Assembly (NCBI GenBank): GCA_021613335.1
Contig: JAJTWR010000236.1
Span: forward strand, 977,501 to 1,041,500
DNA length: 64,000 nt
Origin: Whitmania pigra
Taxonomy: Eukaryota; Annelida; Clitellata; Hirudinida; Haemopidae
Reading direction: 5' to 3'
In this document: piece by piece, positions 1-13,300 of the stretch
Layout of the letters: every line of letters starts with the position of its first letter
Position numbering within the stretch: position 1 is the stretch's first letter
Notes under the pieces: model-generated
The model's database searches: none
Told to the model about the DNA's origin: nothing
Seen by the model: the letters and a program-made list of their open reading frames with translations, nothing else
Made by a program: the position numbers and the translations under genes

Positions 1-77
1 CAGTAAGCGAGACAGACCGACAGACAAGCTCTCAATCCACAACGACCCATAAAATTCCTCTCGAAGCATAAACAAAC

Positions 78-211
78 CTCTTCCCAGCGGACGAAGTACT
101 CCCCCTGTAAGAGGGCTTCGGGTATCGGAATCTGCCATTGAAACTCAAAGGGCTTGGCCATCTTTTCGAAGACGGTTTGACTGATCACCTGGTCGTAGAA
201 AACATTGATAA
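78..211 (-). CDS. probable internal exon of an unrecognised minus-strand gene (partial)
   Basis: On the minus strand a 134-nt open stretch is bounded by an AG acceptor (ctattaacag, just right of 211) and a GTTTGT donor (77-72). It reads 44 codons in one frame, including FEFQWQIPIPEALL and GEYFVRWEE near the end. The mix of aromatic and charged residues and the fit of both splice sites suggest real coding sequence. I do not recognise the family. The rest of the gene would continue left of the window, and upstream exons to the right were not securely found. A second possible exon of the same strand lies near 1490-1630. A different minus-strand frame over the same bases is longer (145-381), but it has no family resemblance and I treat it as a shadow. 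Confidence 0.35.
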
Positions 212-3200
212 CTGTTAATAGACTTGGCGACGAAGGGACGCGCGGAGTTGTGATTCATAGACGGTGTTTCGGCTCCGTTAATAGCTTCCTCCAGATGTTT
301 TTGTGTCCGTAAGTCATGAATAATCATTAGATACGTGTAAACATTAATTAGCTGACAAACATAAACAGGTGTGGTGTACACTAATACACTTGCTTACAAC
401 AACTGTCATACTCGCGACTAATATCCACCCGACGCACAACAGCAAGTACTTGACAATAAAAAATAGACTAATAGCCTCATCAAAACAAAAACAACACTAA
501 TTAATGTTACTAATGCTAATTAGTTAACAATAACTCCCATCAGTGCCATTGCACGTAGTCAGCAATTAAGATGGTAAGACCCCTTTTTTTCCTGATGGGT
601 GACAATTACTGCTTAATAATTGGCAACCATTCGACAGCCATATTCGCCTCTAGGACATTCTAGCTGTCACACTGATTGCCTACTGTAAGCCATTTATTAT
701 TAATAAACGTCCTGGTTGACCTTGATTGTAGCGAAAAGGAAGAAAATAATATAAAAAATGAGCTGTAAGGATTGTACGGTTCAAGCGAGTATTTTCAAAG
801 CTGTGACAATTACAAAATATTTCTTTTGACGGCATAATAACTCATCACCTGTCTGTGATCACTAGAGCTAATCTCAATTTATGATGAACAAAATTACAAC
901 GACTCCTATTTTTATTTATGTATTTTTAAGTCTTATTATTATTATTATTTTTATTATTATTATGTTAAAAACATAAAAATATTTGTTTAAACAGTAAAGT
1001 GTTTTCATTAACACACAATACTGAAATTACACATGTCATTGTGATTCATACTAACAAGTTATTATAACATTAATCACATTAATAACTCATTGCCGTGACT
1101 AATACTTCAAGCCCTGACGCAAAAAATTGTTGAAATATTTTATTGGTAATGGTTTGGCATCAATTATAAGAGGACAGGTGCCATCACATAAATAATTCAT
1201 AAACGAGCCAATCTTAATCACAATGAAAATCATTGGGCAGGTTCCTGTTTGATCCTCTGAAGTCACATTTTATGTCATTTAGGAAGAAATTGTAAAAAAA
1301 GCTCTGAGCAAAGATCCTTTAAAAATTAAAACCATAACATTCAATAATAGTAATAGTAATAGTAATAACAACAACAATAATTATTATTATAGCATAATAA
1401 CAACGAAAATAATAATAAAAAATGAGTAAAAATAATATTGATGTCACAAAATCATTCGTCCTAACAACAACAACACCAGAGGATCACCACCGAGGCTGCA
1501 GGGACCTACCAGCACCTGCAGAGAAATAGATTGAATTGACAATTGTGCTGGCGTCTGCCTTTTGTATGTTTCCTTAATTGCTTTGTTGCGATCAACAGCC
1601 AGTGATCCAATATTCAGTGTATAAGAGAATAATGGTATCAACTAGATGATTACTGATTATTATTCATTTTAGTTACATAAGTAATTACGAATTAATTACT
1701 AACTAGATGATTACTAGTTATTTCAGTTAAGTAAGTAATTATGATTACTTGCACTAACAAGTGCATTTTAATGCTAGGAAAGAGAAATGATAATAAATAC
1801 TGCTATTTATTGTACAAATCACAACATTTGGACATTAGGCTCAATACATGCCTAAAATGTAGGAAATAACTTTTAATTTACCACTTTTTATTGCATTACT
1901 GATAGATGCAAATATCTACTGCTATTTAAATTGTTTTAATTGTTGAGAATTTTTTAATAAGTCAATCTTTAAATACAAACACTACTGCTGCAAGTAATTC
2001 CACTAAAGTCACAATTTAAGCACCTTAGAAAAACAAAGCCTTTAAAAAGATTTTTTCACTTAAATCACCATGTAATTCATAATATCACAAATCCATAAAA
2101 ACTAATGTAAAAACATATTTAAAAAGTAAAGCATCTTATAATAATATAATCTACATTGCAAAATCAATGATTCACATTTCAAGCATCAGGTTAAGCAATA
2201 GTTCAGATTGCTAACTTAATTCCAAATTAAAAAGTAAATGAAACATGAAAATAATTAAAAAGTATAGATGAATTAGTTTATAAAAAAAATCAACCATATT
2301 TGACCATGGTTTGCATTCTAGGCTAGCATAAAAACACTGTTTAACCTTATGAGCCAACGGAAATGTTCATATTTTCTTGAATTTTCTAAGCGAGAGGTAA
2401 GCTTTGTAACTCCACATTTGCTCAGCAGACGATATGTTTAACAGAAGGAACGCCCAAAGAGCAGGTGATAAAATGATTTCAAACGAAAGTCACTACAGTT
2501 GAGATCTTTAAACGCACCAAACGCATACACCAAAATAAAATTCTATCTTTAATGGAGAAATCGCTCCAAAATCAATCTGGCATGCAGCGGCCGAACTTTA
2601 TATGTGTTGATGGGCTCGACCAATTGAGAGACACCGAATGATCACGTGTTTATTTAATTTCTTTCTAATAAATTATGCAAATACCGGTATGATTTTATTG
2701 TTTTTATGGTAAACAATAATTAGATAATTGAATGTTGTAGCTTTAAGCGTGTTTGAATTTTACAAAAAAATAAAAATTAGGAAAAAGAATTTTTCATAGT
2801 GTTTATATTATACACGTATAACAAATTTTATAATTAATTACGATGTTTTGCAAATATTATTGCTAAAAGTAATTTAAGTCTAACATTATTAAAATTGCCT
2901 ATCTTGTTTTCGGGAGCTGCTGCAATTCAACACAAATTTCACCTAGGTGGAAATGTTCTTATTATTTTGACGAGAAATGATTTTGATGGTATCATATAGT
3001 TGAAATATAATTGTTGTGATCATCTGATACATATAATGCTGCTAAACTGCGCAAGAAATTTTAATGATGTTTTATTTAGAGCCAACACATAATGAAGTCA
3101 TGAAGAAATCAGTGGAAGGTATAACAACGAAGCTTTGTTTAAGAATTTCATGAAAAGTTTCGAAGTGATGGATAAATTTGTAAAGTGCAGTTATTGCATG

Positions 3201-3868
3201 CAACTCCCGCTAGAGTTGGTGCTGTTAATGAGGCGTTTATTTCCTTTACAAATTCAATTATATATGTATTGTTTCCTAAAAAAATTTTAATTCATCAAAA
3301 TTCTCGACAAACTTCCATTATGCCATTGCATACTGTGCACTGCGCACAGGGATCTCCATCAAATAGAAAAACTTTTCTTGCTTACCGGGGAACAAGGGTT
3401 GCCGTATGGACCTCCAACAACTAGATTGCACCTTCGTACGGTAAATCAGACCCCGAAACTCCGAATTCCATGGTTGTTTCTCCAGCGTTTCTACTAGCGT
3501 TTCTTTTGAAAAAGCCTGTGACAGGTCCTATGAATTAACATCTGAAATGTTCACGCCGATTTCATAAAGTGTCCCACATTCTTTTAACATTTCGAAAACT
3601 TACGTATTAAAAACACTTGCACTCGCGATTTCATTTTAATTTTTTATTTAAAAAATTTAATAACGGATCATATTGTTCGAAGTTCGAAACCTATTACAAA
3701 AGTGTCATGAGGCGATCAGTTGAAGGCCGCGTGAGAGCACGCTGTTTATCTTATTTAAGGACTGATAGTATCGCAGCTGATGCCGTTAAGTATTTAAATT
3801 GAACAGGAATATAGGCACATATTTTTAGCGATTTCTCGATTTTTTCATTTATTTGTTTTCGTTTTGAA
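212..3868. other. AT-rich non-coding stretch (intron/upstream region)
   Basis: No convincing gene is visible. It holds short ATT/AAT runs (about 938-965 and 1340-1420) and a small repeated GATTACTAGTTA-like stretch near 1645-1740. Around 1490-1630 on the minus strand is an open stretch ending at CTGCAG before GTGCTG, a possible exon with an unrecognised product. At 2560-2640 on the minus strand a CCAAT-like box (ATTGG read on that strand) sits some 20 bases before a CATATAAAG TATA-like sequence, which could be the promoter of the leftward gene. Both points are weak. Confidence 0.4.
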
Positions 3869-5481
3869 ATGGCTTCTATAAGCACCAAATTTCGTTTTTT
3901 GATTGTTGCTGCAATGCATTCTCCACGGGTAATTTATTTAGCATGTTTAATTGGAACGGAAATGTTTTCGTAATGTTTAATTTGAACTCTTCATTAAGAC
4001 AAACATTTCTTTTTGCAGATTGTACGTCATGCATCGTCATCAACCACAAAATTGACTCGCAAAATTTCGTTTCTGACAACTCCTAAAAATCAATTTGACC
4101 CGGAAAAGAAACCCATTGTGCTATTATACTGCTGGTTAATGGCAAAGGACAAAAATATTCGGCACTACACAGATTTGTATGATGGTGAGTATTAAGTATG
4201 AAATTGATGAATTGTCCTCTTATTGTCACCTCAGGATATTTGATTAGCCTTTGTGAAATCCATTAACATACATTATTTGCAATATGGATTTGTCTTGTTT
4301 ATTTTTCTAAAGCAGCTTTTTCTGTTTGTCACATTGCAGAAAGAGGTTTTGATATTCTTCAAGTAAAGGTATCACCTCACGAGGTTTTGTGGCCAAAGTC
4401 GGTCAAGAAAACGGTCACGGAAATAGATAATTTCTTGTCATCGGAACCTGGGCGCCCTCTTCTCGTGCACGGCTTTTCAGTTGGAGGATACGTTCACATG
4501 GAAGTCTTACGACATTTGCTAAATTCAAATGACCAAAACCGATGTCAAGAAATAATAAAAAGGTTTAAAGGGCAGATTTTTGACAGCGTGGTGGACATCG
4601 TTGGCATCGCAGAAGGCATCAGCGAAGCTTTGTTTTCGGATCGTCCCGTCCTGCAGAAGGTAGCATACCTTTCGATCAACAACTACTTGAGACTGATGGA
4701 AAGTTCAGTGACCCAGATCCATAGAAAGGCATCAGAACTATTCCACACCAATTCTCTTAAAATACCTTCCCTCATGCTGTATTCGAAGTATGACAAAATT
4801 GGGAGTCCGGGTCCGATCGAATCTGCCATCAAAGGGTGGAAAGCAAAGGATGTCTTTGTTATGTCGAAGTAATCTAAAGTTGTCAGTTGTACTCATGTTC
4901 TTTGCATTTTAAACGCTAACAAGTTAATCATTACGTTATATAATTTCAACTGAGACATCGGTCATAATTTCATTTTTGTTTAGATTTTGTTGAAAGCTTT
5001 TAAACTATTTGACCTCAATAAAAATTCAAGTCATTAAATTATATTTTGGATATTTAATTATTAATTTCAATTCATTTAATAGTTTTGCATTTAAGATACC
5101 CAATTATTTAATTCATTATAATTCAAATGATTATTTCAGATGTTTAATTTCTGAGTTATTAATTTTTAATAAAATTAATATTGTATTTCAGATATTACTT
5201 TCATTTCAATTATTTTTCTTTCCAGATGTTGGATGGACAGCCCTCACGTCGGTCACTTTCGAGTCCACAGAGATGAATACGTATCGACGTTGGACAACTT
5301 CTTGAAGAACGTAGGACTCAGTTATGTTCCTGTTGGCGATAAGGACTTTACTTCTGGAAATGTCGTGACGGACATCCCCGTATCGCAGACGGACGAAAAA
5401 GCCGTCGACGATGCCATCAAATCGGAGGAATACGTGTCGACGAAACGAAAAGTCTTTGCCAGCCATAAGTCTGGAATTTAA
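3869..5481 (+). CDS. TMEM53: TMEM53-like DUF829 alpha/beta-hydrolase-fold protein
   Basis: Four exons (3869-3928, 4019-4184, 4340-4868, 5226-5481) join in phase to 336 codons plus a stop. Each intron has GT...AG ends, and the start is the first ATG that opens into exon 2 in phase 0. The product matches the TMEM53/DUF829 family: an IVLLYCWLMAKDKN strand, the nucleophile elbow HGFSVGGY (Ser122), LYSKYDKIGS (candidate Asp227) and the C-terminal SPHVGHFR (candidate His259 or His262). Human TMEM53 is a nuclear-envelope protein linked to SMAD signalling. Whether family members hydrolyse anything is unsettled. Two things differ from the human protein: residues 1-44 are basic and free of Asp/Glu, like a mitochondrial presequence, and about 55 extra residues follow the hydrolase domain. 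The gene converges on the minus-strand LRR gene. Family assignment is firm; catalysis and location are inference. Confidence 0.88.
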
Positions 5482-5848
5482 GCAGGGTTTGTTAAAGAAA
5501 AGTCCACGAGCTTTTGAGACATGTTGTTTGTCAAAGATCATCTAATCAAAACTGGTTATTTGCAACTGGACGACCCGAGGATATTACGTTCGAAAGAATT
5601 TTGTTCGTGCATGCTTTATGCTGTTCCAATCTGCTGAATCAAAGGAATTCGTTAGCAGACGAAATAACATTCAAAAGGCATTTATGGCTTCAAAATGTCT
5701 ACTCGCATATAATACTACATAATGTTAAAGCATTGTATAAGCGTACTGTAACCACTTGGTGACCACTAAATCAGGTGACCTGATACTTTTTTCCAGCTAC
5801 CGAAAATGACTGGGTACAGTCGGTGTGAAATCGTTAACGAGATTGAAA

Positions 5849-5854
5849 AATAAA
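5849..5854 (+). promoter_or_regulatory. AATAAA polyadenylation signal of the TMEM53-like gene
   Basis: A canonical AATAAA lies about 370 bases after the stop codon at 5481, the first good match on the plus strand. The 5482-5848 stretch would then be 3' UTR; I see no other gene in it. Confidence 0.5.
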
Positions 5855-6105
5855 GTATTTAAATTGATGAAACCGTTAATTTTAAAAAATATTTAAATAA
5901 TTTCTCAAACTTTGATTAAGTCTTTGTCATGTGACCTTGAGTGTCACACTCTTTCATTCATTCCAGAAGTTGTAAATGACCACAATTTTCTGTGGCCTTA
6001 TAGAACTACTGCTCTCACAGTTATTCCAGAGCAAAAATTAGTGCGAAAAATTAACTACTAAAAATAATACTGTGCGGTTTAATAATTGCTACTGTAATAT
6101 TAAAC

Positions 6106-6111
6106 TTTATT
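6106..6111 (-). promoter_or_regulatory. AATAAA polyadenylation signal of the LRR gene
   Basis: Read on the minus strand, AATAAA lies about 155 bases past the stop at 6265. With the plus-strand signal at 5849 it leaves roughly 250 bases between the two convergent transcripts. Confidence 0.5.
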
Positions 6112-6264
6112 GGGATCCAAGTTGTGTCAATTGAAAACAAAATCCAAGAATATTCTGTAGAAAAATTTTCACTGCATTTATGGCTTCATCATCGAAGAGG
6201 TTTCTGGCTGCAGCCCTTTTGTAAACCTAGCAAGTAACAATTTAAATTGTATTAAAGGTCCTTC

Positions 6265-8469
6265 TCAGTGACGAAGTGCCAGTCTAACCTTTTCCAGCCC
6301 AGATGCCTCAACCATGAACTCTGAGTGTTTGTTGGTAATGACGAAGGCGCCACGCAGTATCTTTTTGGTTAATGGTTTGTTGACATTCTTCTTGACGATA
6401 TCCATTATGGTCTTGAGCATAGGGATATTCCCGACCTGAAGTTGAATAATCAAAGTTTAAGATTGATTATCAGTGCATTACATTTCTAAGTCGCATTATC
6501 ACTTACAAAGCTTTGGGGGTTAATGTTATGTTCTTGGAAAGCATCCTACAAATGAGTCGTTGTTCGTCAGATAGTATTTTGAAATTTTTGAAATGTCTAA
6601 CAATGTCTCTTACCTTATCTAAAGGTTGCCCGTTGTCGCAATAGCTGAAGACAATGTTAATCAATTTCCTACAATAGAGTAACGTCTAATTATTCTGACA
6701 TTCTATTTCATAAATACCAACGGAACAGCGTTTGTAACTATAATTCGAAAATTGGAAGCGAATAGGCCACTTACTTTATAAAATCCTCTGTACAGCGACT
6801 AGTATTTAAATAGTGAATTATGAGACTACAAAAATGAAAAAAAACCTGAAAAAATTGTTTTTGGAAATCTTAAAAGGCAGTGAAACTTACTAATTTATTT
6901 CAAAGCTCTTAAAACGTGCAGCTATGTCCAACAGTATCTAAAAATATAAGTTTAATTATTCATAACATAACTGCTGCCAATAGAGTTTCTGAAAACTTGT
7001 TTTAAACATCAAGTATCATCAAAACATTCAAGGTTGTGAGTCATTAAATTCACAATTCAAAATCATTAAAATCCTAAATGTTTATAATGTGAAGATGTAA
7101 AGAGTTAAAATTTCTGTTTACATTTTCGATATTAGCCATTCGGTCCTGCGGAACTTGAGGAAGATTATCAAGTAATCGTTTTATCAAATCCAGGGGACCT
7201 TTCCCGGGGAAGGATTCTCGACCATACGCCTCAAAAGTAGACACTAACGTTTCATCGTACAAGGCAAAAATCTGATAATGGACAAAGAGGCCATTTTATT
7301 TAATAGTAATCGTTTGACGCCGTGTAAAATAGACTGGTGCGATTGCTATTACACTAAGATGATTATAATTGCCAACCTCATCTGCCGACGGCTTTACTTC
7401 ATCGTAAGCTGGCAAGTTATTCAATGGAAGCTGTGGCTTATATAATCCACATTTTTTCCATTTTCTGCATTTCATGACTGCCTTGAAGAAGCGGTTCCTT
7501 CATAAAATCAGGTTTACACGGTTAATAAGATTATTGCAGTAGGCTCAAGAATAAATTAAAAATACTCACGGTAAAGGTGTATCGCAATTTTCTAAATTTG
7601 GTAATTTAGCAATCGCATTAGATATATCAGATTCAAATTTAAGCCTGGGGTTTGTCTAACCAATCTAATTTCTCTTATATCTAATGATCTTCATAAGTAC
7701 ACATTGTTTCAATGTATATATAATTTATGATCAGTTTTAAATCAGAAAAATTATTATTTACCTTAATTTATTCAGTGAACCTAAAATATCTTGAAAATAA
7801 TCTTCGTAGTTTGACAACACATAAGGCAAAGATAAAACCTTGAGATTTCTAAGACAGGCTAAGGACTTAAATGAGTTATTTGTTAAACGTTCATTTTCCA
7901 ATTTCAATTCTTCCAGCGTGTCCGGTAAGCGTGCAAAATCTATATTTAGGGGCACGGGAGGGTTTCCCTCCCAATCTACAACGTTTTTTAGAGTCAGTCT
8001 TTTCAGTTTTGGAAATGGATCAACTGTAAATTTCTTGAAAGATCTACAACGAAGAACAACTATTTTTAAAAGCTTCCATAAGTTTTATCTTGCATATAAT
8101 AATGTACTATGTACTATTTTTTTAAAACTAAATATATATAGACGTTAAAAATATATACAACCTCCACCCATAGCAAAGTTCCAAACTTTTGATTGTAGAC
8201 CCCATTGCACAGAGATTTCTTATGCCCTCATTCGTCAGAATAACCACGTAAATGGAAAAAGAATCAAGTGGATAGACCACGCGGCTCATTTGATCTAGGA
8301 TACTTTCATCCAAAGTTGTAATATGTTTAGTAAATGGAAGTAGGTCTATATTTTTCCAGTTGAGAATATCCCTGTACGGAAGCATGTCTCGCAAATTATC
8401 CAGTTGGATGTACCACCTGGTTTCTTTGCTCTTGAGGAGGATTCGTTCAAACAAATATGGAGGAAGCAT
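6265..8469 (-). CDS. leucine-rich-repeat protein with F-box-like start and helical C-terminus
   Basis: Ten exons on the minus strand (8469-8162, 8043-7762, 7644-7570, 7497-7377, 7271-7122, 6937-6891, 6825-6775, 6668-6614, 6545-6507, 6435-6265) join without a phase break to 432 codons plus a stop. The N-terminus begins MLPPYLFERILL, like an F-box/SOCS-type adaptor helix. Residues about 60-215 hold irregular leucine-rich repeats such as LPDTLEELKLENERL and LRNLKVLSLPYVL. The C-terminal half is predicted helical, with an armadillo-like last segment (MLKTIMDIVKKNV, then LRGAFVITN and a closing SGLEKVRLALRH). LRR followed by armadillo-type helices recalls the ZYG11/ZER1 substrate receptors of CUL2 ubiquitin ligases, but identity is not strong enough to name it. 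Several exons are only 39-55 bases. The gene is divergent from CNOT6 and convergent with TMEM53. The exon model is firm; the function is not. Confidence 0.75.
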
Positions 8470-9700
8470 TTTTTTTCTTGAATTTGAAATGTCTGTTATA
8501 ATAAAGCGCGTTAGATACGTAATGGTATAGGTTCGACATAATCCATAGCCAGGGACGTCATTTGGTGAGAATTAAAAAACTAAAACGAAGCCCTGTCCTT
8601 AGTGATCCTAATAGGATATCCAAAGTAACTTTTAGTCCTAAGAGAGGGTTTTGACAAACAATTTTCTTGATTTTCTCAAGGGAAATTTACGAATCCAGCG
8701 GGGGTAATGTTAACAATATAACATACGTGATTGAGTAAATTCTATCTTGTTTTTGTTTCAAATTTACAATTGTTCAATTTACATAACAAACCTTTTAATC
8801 GTTTCACAGAAAATACTTCTGAAAAGTTTATGACAATATACTCCATTAAGCTGTCCGTCATACTGTCGAAGACTTTCTCGGTAAACATTTTTCAATTTCT
8901 TTTTAAGAGATAACTTTAAATTTTGAAGAAATCTGGCTGGACTTCACCGCTGTGGACGTTGAAGTGGTTGCACCTTAGAGTTCTGAAGTTTACTGCTTTC
9001 AAAAACCTAAATAGTTTATATATAAATTTAAAAATTTTATATGATATTTGTTTTATAAACTCTTAGGATCATTTCAACTTTTTCCAAGTAGTCTTAGGAT
9101 TCTAACTTGATTATTTAATTAATTTTTAGTTTAGCATTATTTTTATTATCAGCTAATAAATTGCAATTCGTAAGAAAGTTTTGGAAAAACTTATTGGATG
9201 GTTGACGCACGTTTATCTGATATGAGTAATTAGGGTATACCGCACCTAATGTTGAAGAAATTATTTATTAAAAATGTGAATTAAGTACGTTAAAACACAT
9301 TTAAAAACAGAAACTAAATTGTGAATGTCCAGAATGTCATAAAACCGAGGTTATAGCAAATATCGTCGTCAGCATTAAAAATCATAGATATTTCCGTAAA
9401 TAACGACATAGCATGTAACAACAATTATTAACATTTAAAATTAATGCAAAAGCCACGAATAGGGTCACATCTACCAATCACAATTATTATTTAAGCTCTT
9501 TGGTTTTGCCTGCCATGTTAAATTGAATCTCTGGTATGGATTACTAAAAGTGAACTGGGTACCGTTTGGAACAGAAGTTTTCTGTTTTGGGTGCTGTAAT
9601 GCCGGCATAAAGTCTCTTGGATTTGAATTTGCGCGAGTCCTGATTTTTTAATCACAATTTTGGATATAAAATCTTGAAAATCATTTCAATTACACCTAAA
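8470..9700. other. divergent intergenic region between the LRR gene and CNOT6
   Basis: No coding exon is seen. The 1.2 kb separates the start of the minus-strand LRR gene from the probable first exon of CNOT6, so it should contain both promoters, possibly shared. I saw no clear TATA box or CpG-dense island. Confidence 0.4.
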
Positions 9701-9739
9701 ATCAGTTATCGGTTCGTTTGTTTACAAAAAAAAATTCGT

Positions 9740-9844
9740 TCACTTTATTCGAAATCGAAGGCGGTGAATGAACGATGGTTGTTTTTTGCAGACCGGGATT
9801 GTAGAAGCATCCGTTGTAAATGCATGCTTCGTATTCTGCAAAGG
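9740..9844 (+). other. possible 5' untranslated first exon of CNOT6
   Basis: A strong donor (AAAGG|GTGAGT) ends at 9844, and an acceptor (taacataacag) stands at about 10215 ahead of the exon carrying the CNOT6 start. The stretch is not in frame with CNOT6, so it would be non-coding leader. The left boundary is a guess. Confidence 0.35.
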
Positions 9845-10301
9845 GTGAGTAGCTGATCTCTTTGTTAGTAATCTTATTCATCACATTTGTTTCCAGTTAG
9901 AGACAAATTGGCTGTAAACTTAGGCAGCATTCTCAAATTTTAGCTTAATTATTTAATGGATGTATACTTTATAAATACTTACAAAATGTGGTTTCAAGAT
10001 GTGGCTTGCTATTAGACTATTTATTGTCATATTGTGACATGTTGAATCATTCTTTAATTTTGTGTACTTATTATTTTATTGTCTAACGTCATACCTAATA
10101 ACTCATCAACAAGCATTTGATTTTTTTTCACATTCTTTGAATTTGAATCAAATTCCCAACTAGATAACTATTATTATTTATTAAAGATATCACTTTTATT
10201 CACTTAACATAACAGTGCTCAACCTGGCTCACAGAAACTGGGAGAGGAATGATTCAGGATGTGGAGCAGGGCACATTTCCAGGTCTCACACTTCGACTCC
10301 G

Positions 10302-13300
10302 ATGGTGGGTCAACAAAACAACGCGGTCGTTCCAAAGAATTCCTGGTCGGAACTCGAAATAACAGGTCGTTTTCTCTGAGTGTATTCTATTTATTACGGC
10401 TTAATTGATTAATTATTCTGCTGTTTATTTTAAGTTGTTAGTGATGATGACGATGATGGTGGAATGGATATGATGACAAATGGTGACTAAAGGATGACTA
10501 ATGCTGATGACTCAGGATTAATGCTTCGCAGCTCGTATCAGTTTTTCGTTCGGTTTCGTGTGTTCTTTCATTTCACAGTTCAGTGTGTTTCATGTGTCCT
10601 GCTATTAATTATTTGATAGAATTTGTTGAAATTATTTCAAAGCATTTCGCATGTCATGAGGTGACTATGCCTTGGAAATCACTTTTAATGGCATCGATGT
10701 ACTAAATTACATGTATGAAATGGCTGATGTTAATTTAAAGCAACAACAGTAACAGCTAGCAACAGTAATTGATGACTCCTGTGTTTAAGATCCATGAAAG
10801 TTTCTGTGATATTGATTTGTGACATTAAAACCCACCATTTAAGAGCAAGACACTGACTTTGTTTAGGTGTGATGTTGACCTGAAATATGGAGCTCTCGAC
10901 TTCAATGCTCATCCGAATAACCTCATCACAACCTAATTTTTTGGTGATTGGCTCTGCAATAAATAAATAAATAAATAAATCACTAACAAGCTTAGGTCCA
11001 GATATCGACCATGTTAGTAATCGATGGTGTGCATTTTTAGTGAACGTCGTATTCGTTGTGTGAATTTAACACCAAGCAGTGATTCAAGCTCCTACCTCTT
11101 AATTCGTCAAGACTGATCCTCGACTCTGTTCCATTGGTCGATCGAACAAATTCAAAAACAAGGCCGAGCAATGTTCGGCTTAACTGAATTGGTTGCATTT
11201 CTGCCTGAGTCACCAATGGCGGTGGTCTTAATGCATGGTGTTTATCAGGATGCAGTGGATCGCCGGGTAGGGTGTATAAATGGTGGGAGGATTAAAATGT
11301 GATTTCTCAATCTGTTGGGACATGTAAGACAGGATTCTAAAACTGTAATTTGACATGTGTTACTATGTAATTCATATTGTTGTATTGTTGTTTTAATATC
11401 TTGACACTAATGCAATGCTTGGCCACAACAATGCAACAGAAATATTGTTAATTGCTCAAATGATTTTTAATAGTATTAAATATCAATAGCAAGAAGATGA
11501 TATTATTTTATTAAATAAAATGATTATCGATAATGAATGATTAAGCAGACAAATTATATAAACACGAAATGTTACAAAACAATTTCACATAACAATCGCT
11601 GAATAGCCACCATAAAAATAATCATAGTTAATGACAGTACGTTTATTTCTTATCACTGCAGGTGGAGTGAGTAATCTCAGTCCAGGTGTCTTCGAATACA
11701 CTCACCTGACGAGGCTCAGCCTCAGGAGCAACAACTTGACTTGCCTGCCGAAGCAGATTTCAAACCTCGTCAACCTCACGGTTCTCGACGCCTCGGGTAA
11801 GGAATTCAATTTCAACCTGCGATTGATTTCAATCGGGAATATTTTAGAGTGTGTGTGTGCTTGCACGTGTACGTGTATTGGCGTTCGTGACGTTGGTTTA
11901 ATTTCGATTGAAATTTCAATCAATTGCAATTGAAAATTCAGATCGGGTGCAGTTTAGTCTTTGTTATTAGTTTCATCATCATCTTATTCAAGTGGATATC
12001 CCGTTTGATCTCTGTTCAAATGGCAGTCAACATGAATTACAACTATCCTAGCATCATCAATCATCATAATTTTCATTCTTACCATCAGTATCTCAATCAT
12101 CATAATTTTCATTCTTACCATCAGTATCTCAATCATCATAATTTTCATTCTTACCATCAGTATCTTAATCATCCATGTCAACAACATTGTAATCTGTCAT
12201 CATTTTTATCAGCACTAGCAAACATTACTTTTGTCATCATTGTCAATAAATTACCTATTATCATCATTACATCATCATCATCATCAAATTCTTTGCCAAT
12301 AATGGCCCATGACAACAATTTAATCAATATCATCATCATCATTGAATTCCTCTCGATACTGGGATACTGGTCCACCGCAACAATAAAAACATCGTCAACA
12401 TCTCTGCACATCTTCTTCATCATCATCATAACCGTGTCATTCTTCCCTCCGATTCCAGGCAACCGACTGCAAAGCATTCCAGCAGAGATGGGCAAGATGA
12501 TCAACCTGAGGGAACTCTATCTCAACAACAACTGCCTCAAAATCCTTCCGTTCGAGCTCGGCAAACTTTTCCAACTCCAGAAAATAGGTGGACGTATTGA
12601 CGTTTCGATGTGTTGTGTTTTGATTTTGGTAGTGAATATCCATGGGTACTTAACTTAAATATGCATTAGATGACGAACGATGACGACTCGTTAACATAAT
12701 TTATTACCACATCCTTCAGGCATAAAAGGCAACCCGCTTCCAAACAAGTATTTCAACTTCTGCAACGAGGTGAATGGGACTCAAAAGTTGATTAATTTCC
12801 TCTTCGACCACCTACCGAGTAAGATTTCATTTTTCTATTTCTCGTTGTGATGTATCATCGTGATAAACATGATGTATCATCGTGATGATCATGACGCATC
12901 ATCGTGATGATCATGATGTATCATCATCGTCTTCAGATGCAAAGTAGTTTAATGCCAAGGGCGTTGCATGTGGTTCGGCTATCAGCCACGATTCTCGTTC
13001 AATTCCCTTTGTGAGTGTTTCTGCCATCTGAAATAGTGAAAAAGTTGTTTGCTTTTTGAGGTGTGGACTGTTGCAGACCAAAACCTAGTCAGATGCAAAA
13101 AATTCATGAGTTCTATGCTATTCAGTGTTGAATCTTAGTAGATAATAAAGTAATGAGTTTAGCAATGGTGGTGATGGTGAATTTGACATTCCTGCATAAT
13201 GAGCTGTGTTCATTTCAACAAAAGAAACGTGTTTGGAATTGTGGAGCATGCAGAGTCCAACATCGACCAATTAAATTATATTTACATGCATTCGGATGCC

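Noticed and set aside
1444..1641. Minus-strand 65-codon frame as a gene
   Set aside because: Part of it could be an exon (donor after CTGCAG), but product and acceptor are unclear; mentioned only as a possibility.
3617..3802. Plus-strand frame just before the TMEM53-like gene as its first exon
   Set aside because: It ends in a stop with no donor; the ATG at 3869 opens into exon 2 in correct phase.
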